Shown: piece by piece, positions 10,694-23,302 of the stretch
Layout of the letters: each line of letters opens with the position of its first letter
How positions within the stretch are numbered: the stretch's first letter is position 1
DNA from: Guyanagaster necrorhizus
Lineage: Eukaryota > Basidiomycota > Agaricomycetes > Agaricales > Physalacriaceae
Assembly (NCBI RefSeq): GCF_019112545.1
Contig: NW_025064886.1
Span: forward strand, 1,685,021 to 1,749,020
DNA length: 64,000 nt
Direction of reading: 5' to 3'
Made by a program: the position numbers and the translations under genes
Notes under the pieces: model-generated
Database searches by the model: none
Told to the model about the DNA's origin: nothing
What the model saw: the letters and a program-made list of their open reading frames with translations, nothing else

Positions 10694-13302
10694 GGTCATT
10701 GGAGGACTAGACCGCGCTAAGCTCAAGCTTTTCTACAAGCCATCCAGGTTGTACTGTCGCCGAGGCGTTGAAAAGTGCCCACGTCGCGGACGCTTCCTTC
10801 TCAGTTCCGTATACCATTCTTACGGTTCCTAGTCACAGGCGTCATATTTCAGCACGGCCAGTTTGTCCACGGCCATTTAGAGGTTCATCGTAAAAAGTGC
10901 TTACTACGTTCGTTGTGCGCAATACAGATGATTGTTTGTCAACCATGTCACACGGAGCCGCCCCCTTTGCTTCTCGCTGAGTGATCCGCGGTACCTCTGT
11001 CCGTCTCCGCCTTAGATTCTGCACCAACGGGCTTTTCTTCTCTTCAAATTTGACCCCATGCCGTGAAAGAATGTCTATGTGATGAAACACAGTGGCCGTC
11101 GTATGCCGCTGCGCGAAGAATCGCAGGCCTGGGCTGCCGCTCAGCAAATTGAGCGGCCCAAACGGCCATGTTGCGAGGGTGGCGGCGGTGTGCGACATTT
11201 GTAGTCGAAAATAGTATTCGGCGCAAGTTACAACACGGACAACTGAAAAACGAAGGTGGAGCTCTCAGGACAGAATCTGCACTTATTAACCGGTCTCTTT
11301 CTTTACATGCTTTTTACCACGGTACAGGTTGGAAAAGGATAAAATCCGACATGGACGCAAGGCACTCGGGCACACGGGTACACAATGTTAAGCACCTAAA
11401 CTGCGTATATTATAACCACCGAGCTGCAATATTGTGGTCGTTATCCCACCAGATCCCGTTACTGCGCAAGTCTGCAGAATACAAGATGCCCCTTTCATTC
11501 TTCCTCGGTACCGTGATACAGGGAGCATGACAGCCTCGCGGATGTATACCACGCGAGTTTCTCTGTGGAAATGGACCCCGAATAATCCACATCTGGACGG
11601 GGCTGGTGCGCGGGATGAGGCCAAATAATTCTTCCGCCATGAGGTTCCCTGAAGTTCCTGCTTGGTACCTGCAACGAGGACACTCAACATCTTCGCGGCC
11701 CCTTGTGTCGATCCCTCATATTGTCGCCGTTCATAACTTTAATAGCGGGCGGCGAGGGTCATTGATTAGTTATCGAAAATATATTGGATTGGCTTCAGCA
11801 GCCTATACATATGAGCACATGGCCTTTTGAAGGGTTTGGTGAACGAGAGAGCCCGGTAGCCGGCCATCACGCGTCTTGCCGCTGTGGATTTGGTTCCGAC
11901 ATCTGCAATATACTTTGTACAACCGTCGTACTCGTATCTGGGATAAACTGCCGGCCGTTAAGTCGTCTCGATTCGGGAGTACTGGCTGAATTATTGGACC
12001 AGTCAGACTCGAAGTCGTACAACGTCTCTAATTGGTCCTGGAAACAGGAAGTCCGAGGCGCTAACTCGAATCACAAGCAATTCAATTAAGCGACGAAAGC
12101 ACGGCCGTATCTGGATTCCTTTGTTGTATATCGCTTTCTGTTCTCAGAAGTTGAGGCTCCTTCTCCAGTGAAAGCGAACTTTCGTTCCCAAACAGCTATT
12201 GTTTGTACTCCAAAGATGGCATTCTATCCCCGTGGCTATCGCCGTCACGATTCATCCACAGCCGTTGAGTCACCAGTCATGGAAGGCAAATGATACCTTT
12301 ACTGTGGATCTAGCAGGCCGCTTTTCGCATTCATTAAAGACGAAGCTATTCGCACCCCTTCAGTTCATGGGGATGCGGATTCCTAGAGATTATTAGACGC
12401 CCCTCCCCGGCTCTTCAGGACATTTCTGTGACGAGTTTGACCTTCCCATCCGTCAACTCCCAGTTTCTGATGGGATCCGGCTTGACGGTATCAAGTGTGG
12501 CAAATAACGGCGAAACTCCTTTCCTGGGCTATCACTTTCTACAAGTCGCTCCACGCTCATCAACAGAAATCACAACAACGGCTTACTGCCTACAATATGT
12601 CGGGAGCCGGCAATCCTGAGATTTTCCTTGTCTCAGTTGCGTGCTGATCCCATCTATGATACGACAGCGGTTATGATACCTATTTAGTTGCACTGCTTGG
12701 CAATTCACTCACCCTGCCACTGTAACACGACGGTATCAAGGCATCGCTTCACCATCTTATTGTATAAATTCAACGATCATGTGCGGTGCCGACGTACGAA
12801 CCAAGCTAAGCATAATGGTACTATAATTGTACCAAAGATAACCGAGTTTTTGTATTCCATTTGTATGTAGTAACTACATATGTGCTATGTACAAAGCAAT
12901 GCGCAAGTCAATTACGCATGAGAAATAACATAAGGGTGGATAATTGAATAGATAGCAAATACGATAGCGATGCACTTTAATGTGCATATTGTAAAAGATA
13001 ATAGAGAAAAATAAGCCGATGAAAGGAACGTGTAGTCCGTGCGTACAAGGAGAAGCAGAGAAGATGATGAAATGTACAAGTACAGCATATTGGATAACGG
13101 AAAACGCCAATGAGCGTGAGCATAGTAGATGTGGTGAATAATAAGATATCGTGAAGCGTGTCTCGCGCGTCGGAGATGGATCGGTTAGCAATACAACTCG
13201 GAAGTTGGCGAGAACAAATTATAAGATAAGTGAAGGTTGCACGAAAGGGGGATGATCATCTGTGAGATGGGCATTAGACCGCTGGAGAACTCGAACAAAA
13301 AA
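10694..13302. other. Long stretch without a recognised gene
   Basis: Numerous overlapping open frames of 60-120 codons occur on both strands (for example plus 11,168-11,530, minus 10,842-11,198, plus 11,784-12,089). None resembles a known family and none builds into a multi-exon gene with consistent splice sites. The segment at 12,860-13,300 is AT-rich and probably holds the 3' flank of the terpene synthase. Decayed gene or transposon sequence is possible. Confidence 0.35.
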
Positions 13303-14513
13303 TCAAACATACGACGATCGACGAGGTAAGAGTGTAACCACTCGGCTCGCCTTAACTTGGCGGCCATTTTTTCCAAAGTATCGCTCGGACTCGAAAGACC
13401 AGTGGAGAGAGCCGACAATCCAGTCAGCTAATCCTTGCACATATATGGCAACTTCACGATCGATCTGCTCGCCCCAAGAGGGAAGTTGCGTTCTATCGTA
13501 GTTAAACCGGTCGATAGCTTGCTTGCACAACTCTCCCACAAAATCTACCGCAGATTGGAGGTCTAGCCCCTGCTCATTCATAACAACGGGAATCATGTTG
13601 TGGGTATCGCCCTTGGATTGCTCAACATTGTATGAGAAAATATCCTAAAGAGGCATGTCCATCTATCAGTTACGCGTGTTCGGATTCAGGCTCGGGGATG
13701 AAAAACATACGTTAGACCATGTTACTAGATCATTGGCTGCCTCGCCGAGACCACGGATTAGATCGTGGTCCATTACTTCGTCCGGGATATTGAGGTTGTA
13801 GGCGTACTCGATCAGAACAAAAGATGTCTTGCACCCTGCGAGCAATATTAGGACGCTGTAATGTTCTGATCATGAGATAAACGAACCAGATGTGTCTCGC
13901 CTAAGGGCAATGTAAGATTCGAGATCAGGAATAACACCCGTGTGCCGATCGTGAGCCTGCTCCGTTACACTCTGGAAGAAAAAGTCGAAAGTCTCGATGA
14001 AGCGTTGTTGCGTTCCTGGAGAAGCCGTCTGGATGAGACGTCGCCAATAGCTAAAAATCATATGTCAACGCCACGGCGTGTAGAACCGGATGGAAAGGTG
14101 ACATACTCTTTCGTCATCTTGGAAACACGAGTGGGAGAATGATAAGAATGTGGGTGGTAGAGGGTGTTGAGAACAACATCCGCTGTCGTTTGGGTCCCGC
14201 TTTTGTCCATATCGTCCGAAAGGTTGTCCAAATGAAATAGGTATGTGAGAAAGTCGTTGCAGACCCTGATCTGGGGGCACGCCGCTCCGGGGTAACACAT
14301 TGCAGTGAGCAACCCGCACTTCAAACCGTGGTATTTGGCGCGTTTCTGTCCCATCAGATTGCCGCTGGTGAATAGCCATTTCTTGGTCTCTGATGTGATC
14401 TGCTTTCGGTACCGACTGACGCTGATGTCAAAGGTACAGTGCGAGACGAGGTCGGGGAGGATGAATTTTGTAGGCATAGGCGTGGGTGCCTGCATGGAAG
14501 ACGCGACTGACAT
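13303..14513 (-). CDS. Sesquiterpene synthase (class I terpene cyclase)
   Basis: Fungal sesquiterpene synthases ionise farnesyl diphosphate and cyclise it in the cytosol. Exon 1 (14,513-14,107) begins MSVASSMQ; residues 96-100 are DNLSD, the Asp-rich metal-binding motif (D-N-x-x-D variant), within FHLDNLSDDMD. Exon 2 starts at 14,050 (YWRRLIQTASPGTQQRF). Further exons give ANDLVTWSNDIFSYNVEQ, which contains the NSE motif NDxxSxxxE, and FESERYFGKNGRQVKASR, which contains the RY pair near the C terminus that contacts diphosphate. The protein ends with VVTLLPRRSSYV, about 340 residues and full length. The introns are short GT-AG introns. All catalytic elements look intact. I chose the second possible Met because the upstream extension from 14,603 is a low-complexity Ser/Phe/Leu stretch not typical of the family. 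The product cannot be predicted. Confidence 0.9.
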
Positions 14514-16965
14514 CGGAGAAAGCAAGACAGGAAAACAGATAAGAAAATGAGGAAAGCGGGAAAAATGCGAAGAGCAGGAAGAAGAAATGGACGGTAGAGA
14601 CAAAGCAAGTGTTCACTGACCTTTTATATGGCCGGTATGTGATCGGACAGATTCAAATCCGGGCCATACTGGTCACTTTTGGTAGATTTCTATTTTAGAA
14701 CCATACCTTCCTGCCTCCCTCAGCTTTTTACGAGAAAGGCACCGTCCCGAGAATTAGCTTCCGATCCGAAAATATCGTCCTGCCTGCACGAAGCGTTTTG
14801 ACTCCAGTACTGAAGGGGGAAGCCAGTAATCATTACCGAAATAATTAGTCGACTAGGTCTGGAAGTGAAAATTCACACAGATCCAGTAGATCGACGAGAC
14901 AAATGAAGAGCATTAGGTTTGACGCGGTCCAGAGATCCAGGAGTGACGGGAGATCTTCTACCCTGACTCTCGAGCTGCAACATGTACCAAGCCGCCGCGC
15001 AGTTAGGTGCCCGTACCTGTAACAGTAGTAGCCGCGTTGCGATGGGCGCCAATTGCTCCGTAGGCACAGCAGCATTGCTTTGTCATGTAGAACATGGAAA
15101 AATTCCAAATGTTGGCGAAGAAATGAAGGCAAAACAGATGGAAAAACAGATATCGCTACTGCGACGGGGAAACATGATAGATGGGCGAGCAATTGATCCC
15201 GCACCAGATGTGACCGACCAACCCGTCTTCCCAGGCCCATGATTGGTCACGCCAACACTTTCCTGATTGGGTTCAACCGTTTTTTGCGGGGAGGCAGGCG
15301 GGGGTGGCGGATTGAAAGGATCCTCGCCTTGCACCCGTGAACACGATGTAGAATGCAGAGCTACCATGACATATCTTGCCACAGTGATTGGATTTTTACT
15401 CCAGTCAAGTCGCCATAGATCGCGAAAAAACAGAACATGCGGTAACCCAACCACAATCACCGCTCCGGAAGCCTTTCCAACCGTTGCGCAGAAACTCTAC
15501 TCTTCTTGGGGCCATCAGTATGATGCAATGGAGATAGTTTCCCGTGCGAATCGTGTCATTTGCGACAACGCGGGACGGGCCTTACAAATATTCCTCGGAT
15601 AGTTTTCGCGCTCGCGCTGGCGATTCTGCGAGGCGTGGAAGGTACGGTACCCTAGTAATGGGAAAGTGTCGTCGGGGTGACATTCGCAGAGAAACAAGTA
15701 CTGTAGATATGGTCCGACTACTAGCAGAAGAAGTCAGTCAACACTGGGACTTTGACTCAGTGAACATATTTCGGCTGCATTCACCGGATCCTTTCCATTA
15801 TGCTTTCGATATACTGAATAATTACTTTTAGACACTCGACGTCGGCGCTTAGGGACGGCGGGAGTATGCTCAGCGGGAAAACATTCGGTATTTTGCCGGA
15901 AAGCAATATTCCACGTCGTCCGAGGCCGCCTGAGGCGGTCCTAAGGCGTCACTTTTTAGACGTAACCCGATGATCCGTCTGCTACCCGCCCTTTCGATGT
16001 CACCGTTTTGGTGCGGCAAGTGCCGCCCTTTTGCCAGCTAGCGTTACGGTAGAGATCAGGTAAGAAATGACTTGCACTGCAAACGAACGCGAGACACTGA
16101 TGTTGCATGAAGATGTGCCTGACGTGTACGAGATAGACTCGAATACCATCGACTTTTCCTCCACTCTAACAGGTTTGGCGGGAGAGCCACATACGCATAG
16201 GGAATGGTTTACCCGGTGTGATAGTTGAAGCGCAGGTTGTTCACCGCCGTTGGGCTCGATGGTCAGAGACCATGGACACCTCATTCAATTTCTAACTCGG
16301 ACAAATTCAGGTTCCACTCAACTTCCACTGGATAATGAAATTCTACGCGAAGAAAAAAGGGCATGAGCACGTGTAACCAATAATAGTTAGGTTAAAAACT
16401 TGACGGGGATAGAAATGATCATAATCGTTTCGACAAACACATTTTTCCTCGGCATGAAGCAACATGATAGACCTGCTTTTGAATTCTGTTTCTAACCCAT
16501 CAGTCACTGATAATGAATAATAGATTGATCTTCACATGAGGGGCGGCCCGAGATTCGGTACCGACGAGACCGCACAGCAGAATGGAAACAGAGAAGTTTG
16601 AACAGAACAACCTGAACGTGAAGAAAACATATCGGGTCCCTTTCAGGAACGTTAACGTTAGCAACCGTCGACACAGCCACATTTCATTTCCAAGTAGCCG
16701 GCGGCAGGCCTCTTTGGAAATTTTGAGCGCACTTTCCGCAGTATCGAGTCTTGCGCCAACCATCCGCTAGTGTTCAGGAGTTTTCGAAAATGCGTTGCCG
16801 CCGCGTTGGTGGCTGCTTCCATGCCTATACAGGACAGAATGATACTGAGACATTTTCTCAGGAATGATGTAATTACATCAACATTTGGGGCAAAAACTTT
16901 GGTCCCGATTTTGTCCAAATCTGTTCGTTACCGTTGACGTAGTCGTTGTCTTTGCGCTGTGCGCA
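14514..16965. other. Region between terpene synthase and transporter; weak P450-like fragment
   Basis: No intact gene is supported. A plus-strand frame at 15,366-15,600 begins MTYLATVIGFLLQ and later reads FPTVAQKLYSSWGHQYD, which vaguely recalls the membrane anchor and the start of a cytochrome P450, but no haem-binding Cys region, I-helix or ExxR motif follows, so I treat this as unproven. A minus-strand frame at 15,083-15,460 has a Pro-rich run (PPPPPAS). The segment 15,840-16,960 shows nothing I can identify. Confidence 0.3.
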
Positions 16966-19900
16966 ATGAGTACACCTCAAGCAAACCGGATTTTGCAGCC
17001 ACACAGGTCGTTTGGCGCAGACGAATCCGCCCTGGATGATGAGAATGATACACCACAGCGCGACGGGTCATCTTTGCGCAGAGTTCTTGGTCGAATTTCG
17101 TTTGGCAACAGCATGCGTCGACCGAGTTTCGCTTCGAGATTGAGGGCAGGAGCAGAGTCGCCAGCTCCGTCGGAGAGGCCACCGGTGCCCACGGTAATGC
17201 AGCCTGCTGGGGAAGTGTATCAGACGCCACTGCCAATACTCTCCATGATTGTTCTGTCCATCGTGCGTCGTCATTCGCAATTTTCCTATTCATTATCTTA
17301 TTGCGTTCCGTAGACCATGCTGGGAGAATTCTTATCTGCAAACGTGTCGACCCCATTCTTGTTATTCATGGTTAAAGGCTAGTCAGATCCGGTGTGCGGC
17401 TTTGTCAATCTAACGGAGGATTTTAGGCTTCGGTCTGCTCACTGATGAGGCTGACATCGCTTTTTGGACGGGCGTATTAGGTATACTTCGGTCTTTACTA
17501 ATGATGCTCGCAGAATAACTCACTAAACGCTTGTAGTATCAACTTTTTTCCTGACTCAGTTCCTCACGTCACTGCTTTGGGTACGTCCAATTCACCAGTG
17601 GCGCACTCACCTTCTTGTTCACAGTCCTTGTGCTCCTCTATCCACCAGGCTACCGTGGCTGATAAGCACGGGAAAAGAGCGGTTCTAGTGATATCACTCC
17701 TCGGTAGTGCCATTACTTGTGCTATCTTCGGGACTTGCACTAGTTTGCAGCAAGCCATATGCGTAAGGTTATTGCAAGGTATCTTCGCCGGAGCCGTCGG
17801 CGTTGCTCGAGGGTCTATCTCTTTCGTAACCGATGCAAGCAATGAAGGTAGAGCTTACGCTATTCTGGGGTGCGTGTTCCCGAGACGCCGGTTTGCTATG
17901 AAATACAATACCAACTATTATGCAGATTTTGCTGGGGTTTTGGTGGTGTGGCCGGGGCCATAATCGGAGGAACTTGTCAGTTACTCTGCATTCTGCTGAT
18001 ACCCATCTAACGGGACTTGTTAGTCGAAAGCCCAGCCCTGAAGTGGCCCGGAACGTTTGACTCCTTCCCTTTATTCGTAAATTATCCCTATCTTCTACCG
18101 TGTGCAATGGCGGCGGCGATCACCTTTACAGGTTCGATTGTTTTTTTCTTGGCGTGTGGACACCTCATGACCGTACTCGTTTTCAGGTTCCGTTCTCGCG
18201 TGTTTCCTGGGCCCCGATGGCGGGCCTAGGGAAGGGGCTATTCGCCTCATGCCTGAGAAGGTTGATATGCACCCACCAATCCCAGAGGAAGAATCCATTC
18301 CACCAAGCCCAATCTTTGACGATGAGGACCGGGAGCCCACTACGCTTACGGGATCTATTCGGAAAAAACTTTCCCAAAAGCTCTCTGGCTACTTTGCCTC
18401 CCGAGTTTATGATGCACAAGACAGAACTGTCTTGAACGGCGGTTCGTCCGCAGCTTCACAACCCCCTGTACCTCTGGCTGCGGGACCGAGATTATCAAGA
18501 ACTGCATCCAGGACAAGCCGCATTAATGGTTCTGCGTATGGGTACGGTAGCTATAGGAACAGGTTGGTGAGCAATGCGACAGCGACTGTGAGAGCAAGAC
18601 ACGGGAGCATGACAAGCTCCTTGCGGCGAAGACGAGGAAGTAATATTGACGGAAACCGAGAATCACAAGCTAGCGAAAGCAATGACCTTAATTTTGCTCA
18701 GAGGTTGCTTATGGCCAATGAGAATGCGGTTACTAACATCGCGGATCTGTGGGTCGCTGCTGCAATGAATGTCGACAACGAGGATCCGTTCGAAAGTGAT
18801 ACTGAGATGGGATCTGATGATGATTCCGGTGAGGAGGCTTTGGATGTGGAAGAAAACGTGGAGCATGTTCCTGTCGATGACGATTCCATATCTGCATCTG
18901 TTATCTCGACGCCGACGCGCCCCAGTCGTCGAGCTTCCAATGCGACACCCATTGCACGTCGTTCTTCTAATACACGCGGGACTATCAGATCCCTTCGTCT
19001 TGGTTCGCCTCGCCTTCCTTCCAGCCCTTGGCCTATTCCTCAACGCCAGGCTTCGTTTTCTCAGCCATTAGAAGGTACACACATATCCCGTCGATTCTCC
19101 AATGCTCCTTCCATATTCTCTCATTCTGGTGTTAAGCCTCCGGCTGCTGTTCTGGATGCACAACAACTACTTACTCCAGCGGCCGAGGTCACTGGTGCTG
19201 ATTCCCTCGCGCCTATCGCGGAATCGAGGAGGACTTCGCAGATAAATGACCAAGTCGATCTGGAGTCCCTGGCAGAGAGACCGGCTTCATTGTCGTCTCA
19301 ATTGCCCGTTATGATTATAGTGCAGTATGGTCTGCTGGCACTTCATTCTACGACACACGATCAGGTCTTCATGTCGTATCTTGTAACGTGAGTCGTCAGA
19401 TAGATAAATTAAGGAGCAACGTCTTAACTTACTATTCGGATAGCGATTATGATTCTGGAGGCCTGAATCTCAATGCTGGACACTTCGCACAGCTTAGTTG
19501 AGTCTATAGTTCCTCGACGACCATTCTAGTCTGACAGGTCTCCGACAGTTGCATTGATGTCTCTCTGCCAGATTGCATACCAGTTTTACCTCTATCCGTA
19601 CGTTACCATTGTGTTACAGTGAATCTCGGACTGATTGTACATTCATTTAGAAATATTGGGTGGGTTTCATGTCTTGGATTCAAACAGCCAGGTACTGATA
19701 TCAAGCATAGGCCGCCGCGAGGACGTTTCTCCCATCTAGCCATGTTCCGACTTGGTTCCTTGCTGTTTATCCCATCTTATCTTACGGTCGTACTTTATCG
19801 TGTACCGTTTGCTAGCGAGGAGGATGACGGCAACTTCATTCTGATGACTGGGCTTGCCATAAGCACGTAGGTTATAAATCGAAGTTAAAAACTACCCTTT

Positions 19901-20296
19901 TGGCTAATGAAGCATTTCTAGTGCACTACGGTTCTGCGGTTCCACCTTTGCGTATACTGCGGTCTCTATCCTGTTGAATTATAGTGCGCATCATGCTGTC
20001 AACGCCATTTTTTATTGACCGATGAATGGGTTTTAGTGACGCCACCGAGTGCCGTCGGGTACGCCAATGGTATAGCGCAGAGTATAGTCAGTCTTGCTCG
20101 GTGTTTGGGTCCTGTATTGGGTGGATATGTGCGTTTTTTTTACTCGGTTAGTCTACGTCCCGTAATGAGATGCTGATATGTCTCTTAGCTCTGGTCTGTT
20201 AGTATTGAGGGGAATCCTAATGGGTATCCCCTTGGTTTCATGGTGTGTGCTGGCGCATGCGCATTTGCACTGCTGCATAGCATGTTTATTCGATGA
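16966..20296 (+). CDS. MFS transporter with a very long central cytoplasmic loop
   Basis: A 12-helix major facilitator of the fungal group containing yeast YCR023C; these are putative drug or metabolite transporters, often of vacuolar or internal membranes. It begins MSTPQANR with a Ser/Arg-rich N tail. Membrane exons follow: PLPILSMIVLSI, TMLGEFLSANVSTPFLLF, FGLLTDEADIAFWTGVL and STFFLTQFLTSLLW, then ATVADKHGKRAVLV, the MFS loop 2-3 motif. Next are AGAVGVARGSISFVTD and PYLLPCAMAAAITF. A large exon (18,200-19,390) encodes about 380 residues of Ser/Arg-rich and acidic loop with basic RRxS-like sites, suggesting phosphoregulation. C-terminal helices resume (FYLYPNIGPPRGRFSHL through GACAFALLHSMFIR). 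One exon is only 9 nt (19,651-19,659). No frame damage is seen. Its position between a terpene synthase and a GMC oxidase suggests, but does not show, a role in export. Confidence 0.85.
19651..19659 (+). other. Nine-nucleotide microexon of the MFS gene
   Basis: Splicing CTATCC to AAATATTGG to GCCGCCGCG gives YPNIGPPRGR, the expected continuous helix-loop sequence. The upstream intron runs from GTACGT to TTTAG and the downstream intron from GTGGGT to ATAG. Without this exon the two flanking exons would not keep the family sequence. Confidence 0.7.
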
Positions 20297-20747
20297 AGAC
20301 TATCGACCATGGTGTAGAAGTTTCTTCTTTTATTCATACTGTATTAATGCATATAGATCTCTGTTCATGATCGACGTGATCCCAGATCATCATCTACATG
20401 GTACCATACGTATACACAAGCACACAAGATTTGGACTTTGCTAGTAATAGTTCTCCACCCGGACTATTGTTACGACTTAAATTATATTGCTTCGACTTCT
20501 ATTCTTCCCGTCTAGCTCATTGTAGATGTCTTGCTCTGAATGATCATCCCGTTGCTACGCGATCGTCGCACCAGTGTATTGAGTCTCAAAAGCCCAAGCG
20601 TAAGGCCATTATGGCTAACTGCATGGGGGTATAAAATTATTAATTCCGTTCCATCTGCAGCATTGATCCCAGACCAATTACCTGGTCATATGCTATCTAC
20701 AAAATACATAGAAAAATATATTACTACAACCCACATTGTCGAACGTT

Positions 20748-23302
20748 TTAAGCCGCCGCTTTGATAATGTCCGCCGCCTGTGAAGGATTTCAATCAGCTT
20801 GGGATCATCACGGACATTTAATTCAACACTGACCTTCTCCGCCATAGCGTAGATAGTCGCATGGGGGTGAGAGGCAATGTGAATAGGAATAATTGAGGCG
20901 TCGGCCTGAAGAATAGCGTGTCGCGACCATAAGAGTTTGTAAATTGAAGACTATAAATTTTCATGCTCACCACCCGCAAGTTCTTGGTACCATAGACCAT
21001 GACATTGGCATCCACAACGCCTCCATCCTCTCTAGGGAGCATAGAGGCGGTGCCGATAGGATGATAGACTGTCATGCCGGTACTCCGCACGTAGTCTTGG
21101 AGCTGCTCATCGGACTTTATGTCCTTTCCAGGAGAGATCTCGCCTTTGATGACCGTGCTGAGTACGTCCGATTTGATGAGTTTGCGTGCGAACTTGAGAC
21201 CTTCAGCGAGGATCTGAACGTCGATGTCCTCCTCGAACATGTGGGGGTCGATCACGGGTGGCGCGTGAGGATCCGCAGAATTGAGGTGCACTGTGCCACG
21301 AGAGAAAGGATGCGCTGCGGCAAGCAACCATGAAACGTAGTGTTTTCCAGGCTCGGGCATTGTAGTCCCGGTTGGCATATATCCATTGAACGTTGCAAAT
21401 CTGGAGTTCGTAGCACATGTTGTCAGAAAGACGAAAAAAAAAACATGTGGAAGGTAAACGTACTCCAGGTCGGGAATGTTGGAACGTTTGAGCCACTCTG
21501 CCTGTGCCTTGAAGGTCGGGTTAGAAGATACGTCGGCCATCTTATCCGCCTTTGTTGTGATCTCCTCCACGACCTCCTCAGACATGTAAGCCTGAGCCGA
21601 AATGAATGAGTAAAGACCGGGCCCATTAGAGGTCAATCGGCCTTGTTTTTTCTCTTGACTAAAGAAAATCGCGGTTATGACGGAGTTTTTGCAGACGAGC
21701 AGAAAATTTACGCACTACAGCTGGAATTCCAAAGCAGCTTGCTGTGGGTCCATCATTATATCCATCGATTCATACTTGGGATCAATCTCGGCAATGAAAG
21801 CGGAAGTATAATGGTCCTGGCAAAAGGTCAGATCATGTCATGACCGTACGAGATGACACTAACCTGATAGTTGTTCCCGACGCCGGGGAGGTCCAGCACA
21901 ACCGGAATGTTATGGGCTTCTAAGATCTTTTTATCACCGATGCCCGACAGTTCTAGTAACTGCGGTGTCTTCATGGTACCTGATCGAATCTTGAGTGCGA
22001 CAATGAATCAAGGCGGCAACTATACGAACCTAATGTCAGGACGACCTCCTTGTTCGCGGACACGGTGAGAAGTTCCCCGCCCTTTGAGTACTCGATGCCA
22101 GTAGCGATGATCTCGCCCGAAGCCTCATCGGTCTTCAAAAGGATGCGTGTCGCTTCTGCGCCAGTGATCAGTGTTAAGTTACTCTTCTGTTTGTTCGGGC
22201 CGTAATATTCCTGTGGCGTTCCGTCAATACCAAAGCGATTGATAAGTGACCAAGCATAAATCTCACAGAAGCCGCCGAACTACGGACACAATGTTCTGGG
22301 TGTACAGATAGTTGCATTGGGTAAACACCACCACTGTAACCATCGTACTAGGAGGAAATTTCAAATACTTAGTCGTGGGGTCAAAAGGTACGATAACGAC
22401 GAAAACTCACGTATTCGGTGTTAAGGGGGACGCCGACAGATGCAAATCCCTCAATGAGAGGCTTGAGAATGTTGCTAGACCACCTGGAGAGTGTCCTGTG
22501 AATAGGTCCACTTGAACCGTGGATTTCAGGGTTAAACTTGATCCCAGTCTCGGCGGACTGCTTCTCTGTGATTGTGAAGGTCTCGGACTAGCGAATGACA
22601 GCATTAACGGATGTAATGTCGCCGAGACGACAGCGTACCTTCTTGAAATAGGGAATCAAGTTTTTCCAATTCCATCCGGTCGCGCCCAATGTTTCAAACG
22701 CTGGGTTTAACGTTCTTAGCATACGATTTGTGACCGTCGCACTCTTCAAGCTCACCGTCATACTCTGCAATGTTACCCCTAAAATTTCGTCCAGCTCAGA
22801 AGCGCTATACGAAAAAGTCGGAGCGACTTACTTTCCAAGCGCGACAATGTTTGTCTGATGACAAGACATCAGTCTAGACCAATCCTGCAATTTACGCTGA
22901 TAATTAACTCACAGTACCGCATCCACCGATGACCTTTCCCCTGAAGCGATGCGTCAGACCCCCAAAAATTAAATATCAGAACCCTGCAACTTACCTGGGG
23001 AGCCAGAGGCTACGCCCTTTTGCGCCAGGCTGGGGAGTAGTGTACATCTTCCAGTCCATATCAGAAGGACCTCTCAGATGCATAGCCGCCATTCCTTCAA
23101 GAAGACGCGTCAGAAGCTATACGCTGTCGGGAGGAGGAAGAACGGTACCAGGAATGAGAACATCAGGACGACTTGACTGATCCTCTCCAGCTTCGATGAC
23201 GCCGACAGAGACGTTGGAATCCTCGGCTAAGCGAGTGGCAATAACCAGGCCGGCGGTCCCGCCCCCAACAACGACGTAGTCAAAGGACACTGAGGCGGAC
23301 AT
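20748..23302 (-). CDS. GMC-family FAD oxidoreductase
   Basis: Glucose-methanol-choline oxidoreductases oxidise alcohols or sugars with FAD. The protein starts [18 protein letters not shown], the dinucleotide-binding GxGxxG-type loop, followed by [11 protein letters not shown], the second FAD-binding strand with its Glu. [16 protein letters not shown] precedes GKVIGGCGT, the region of GMC signature 1, where most relatives have GGS; here Ser is Cys. The C-terminal part has [13 protein letters not shown] with the conserved His region, [18 protein letters not shown] with the second catalytic-type His, and ends [12 protein letters not shown] after a final intron (donor GTCAGT, acceptor TTCACAG). 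Many short introns and two very small exons are present. There is no obvious signal peptide at this start, unlike secreted aryl-alcohol oxidases, suggesting an intracellular enzyme. It may tailor terpenoids given its neighbours; the substrate is unknown. Confidence 0.85.
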
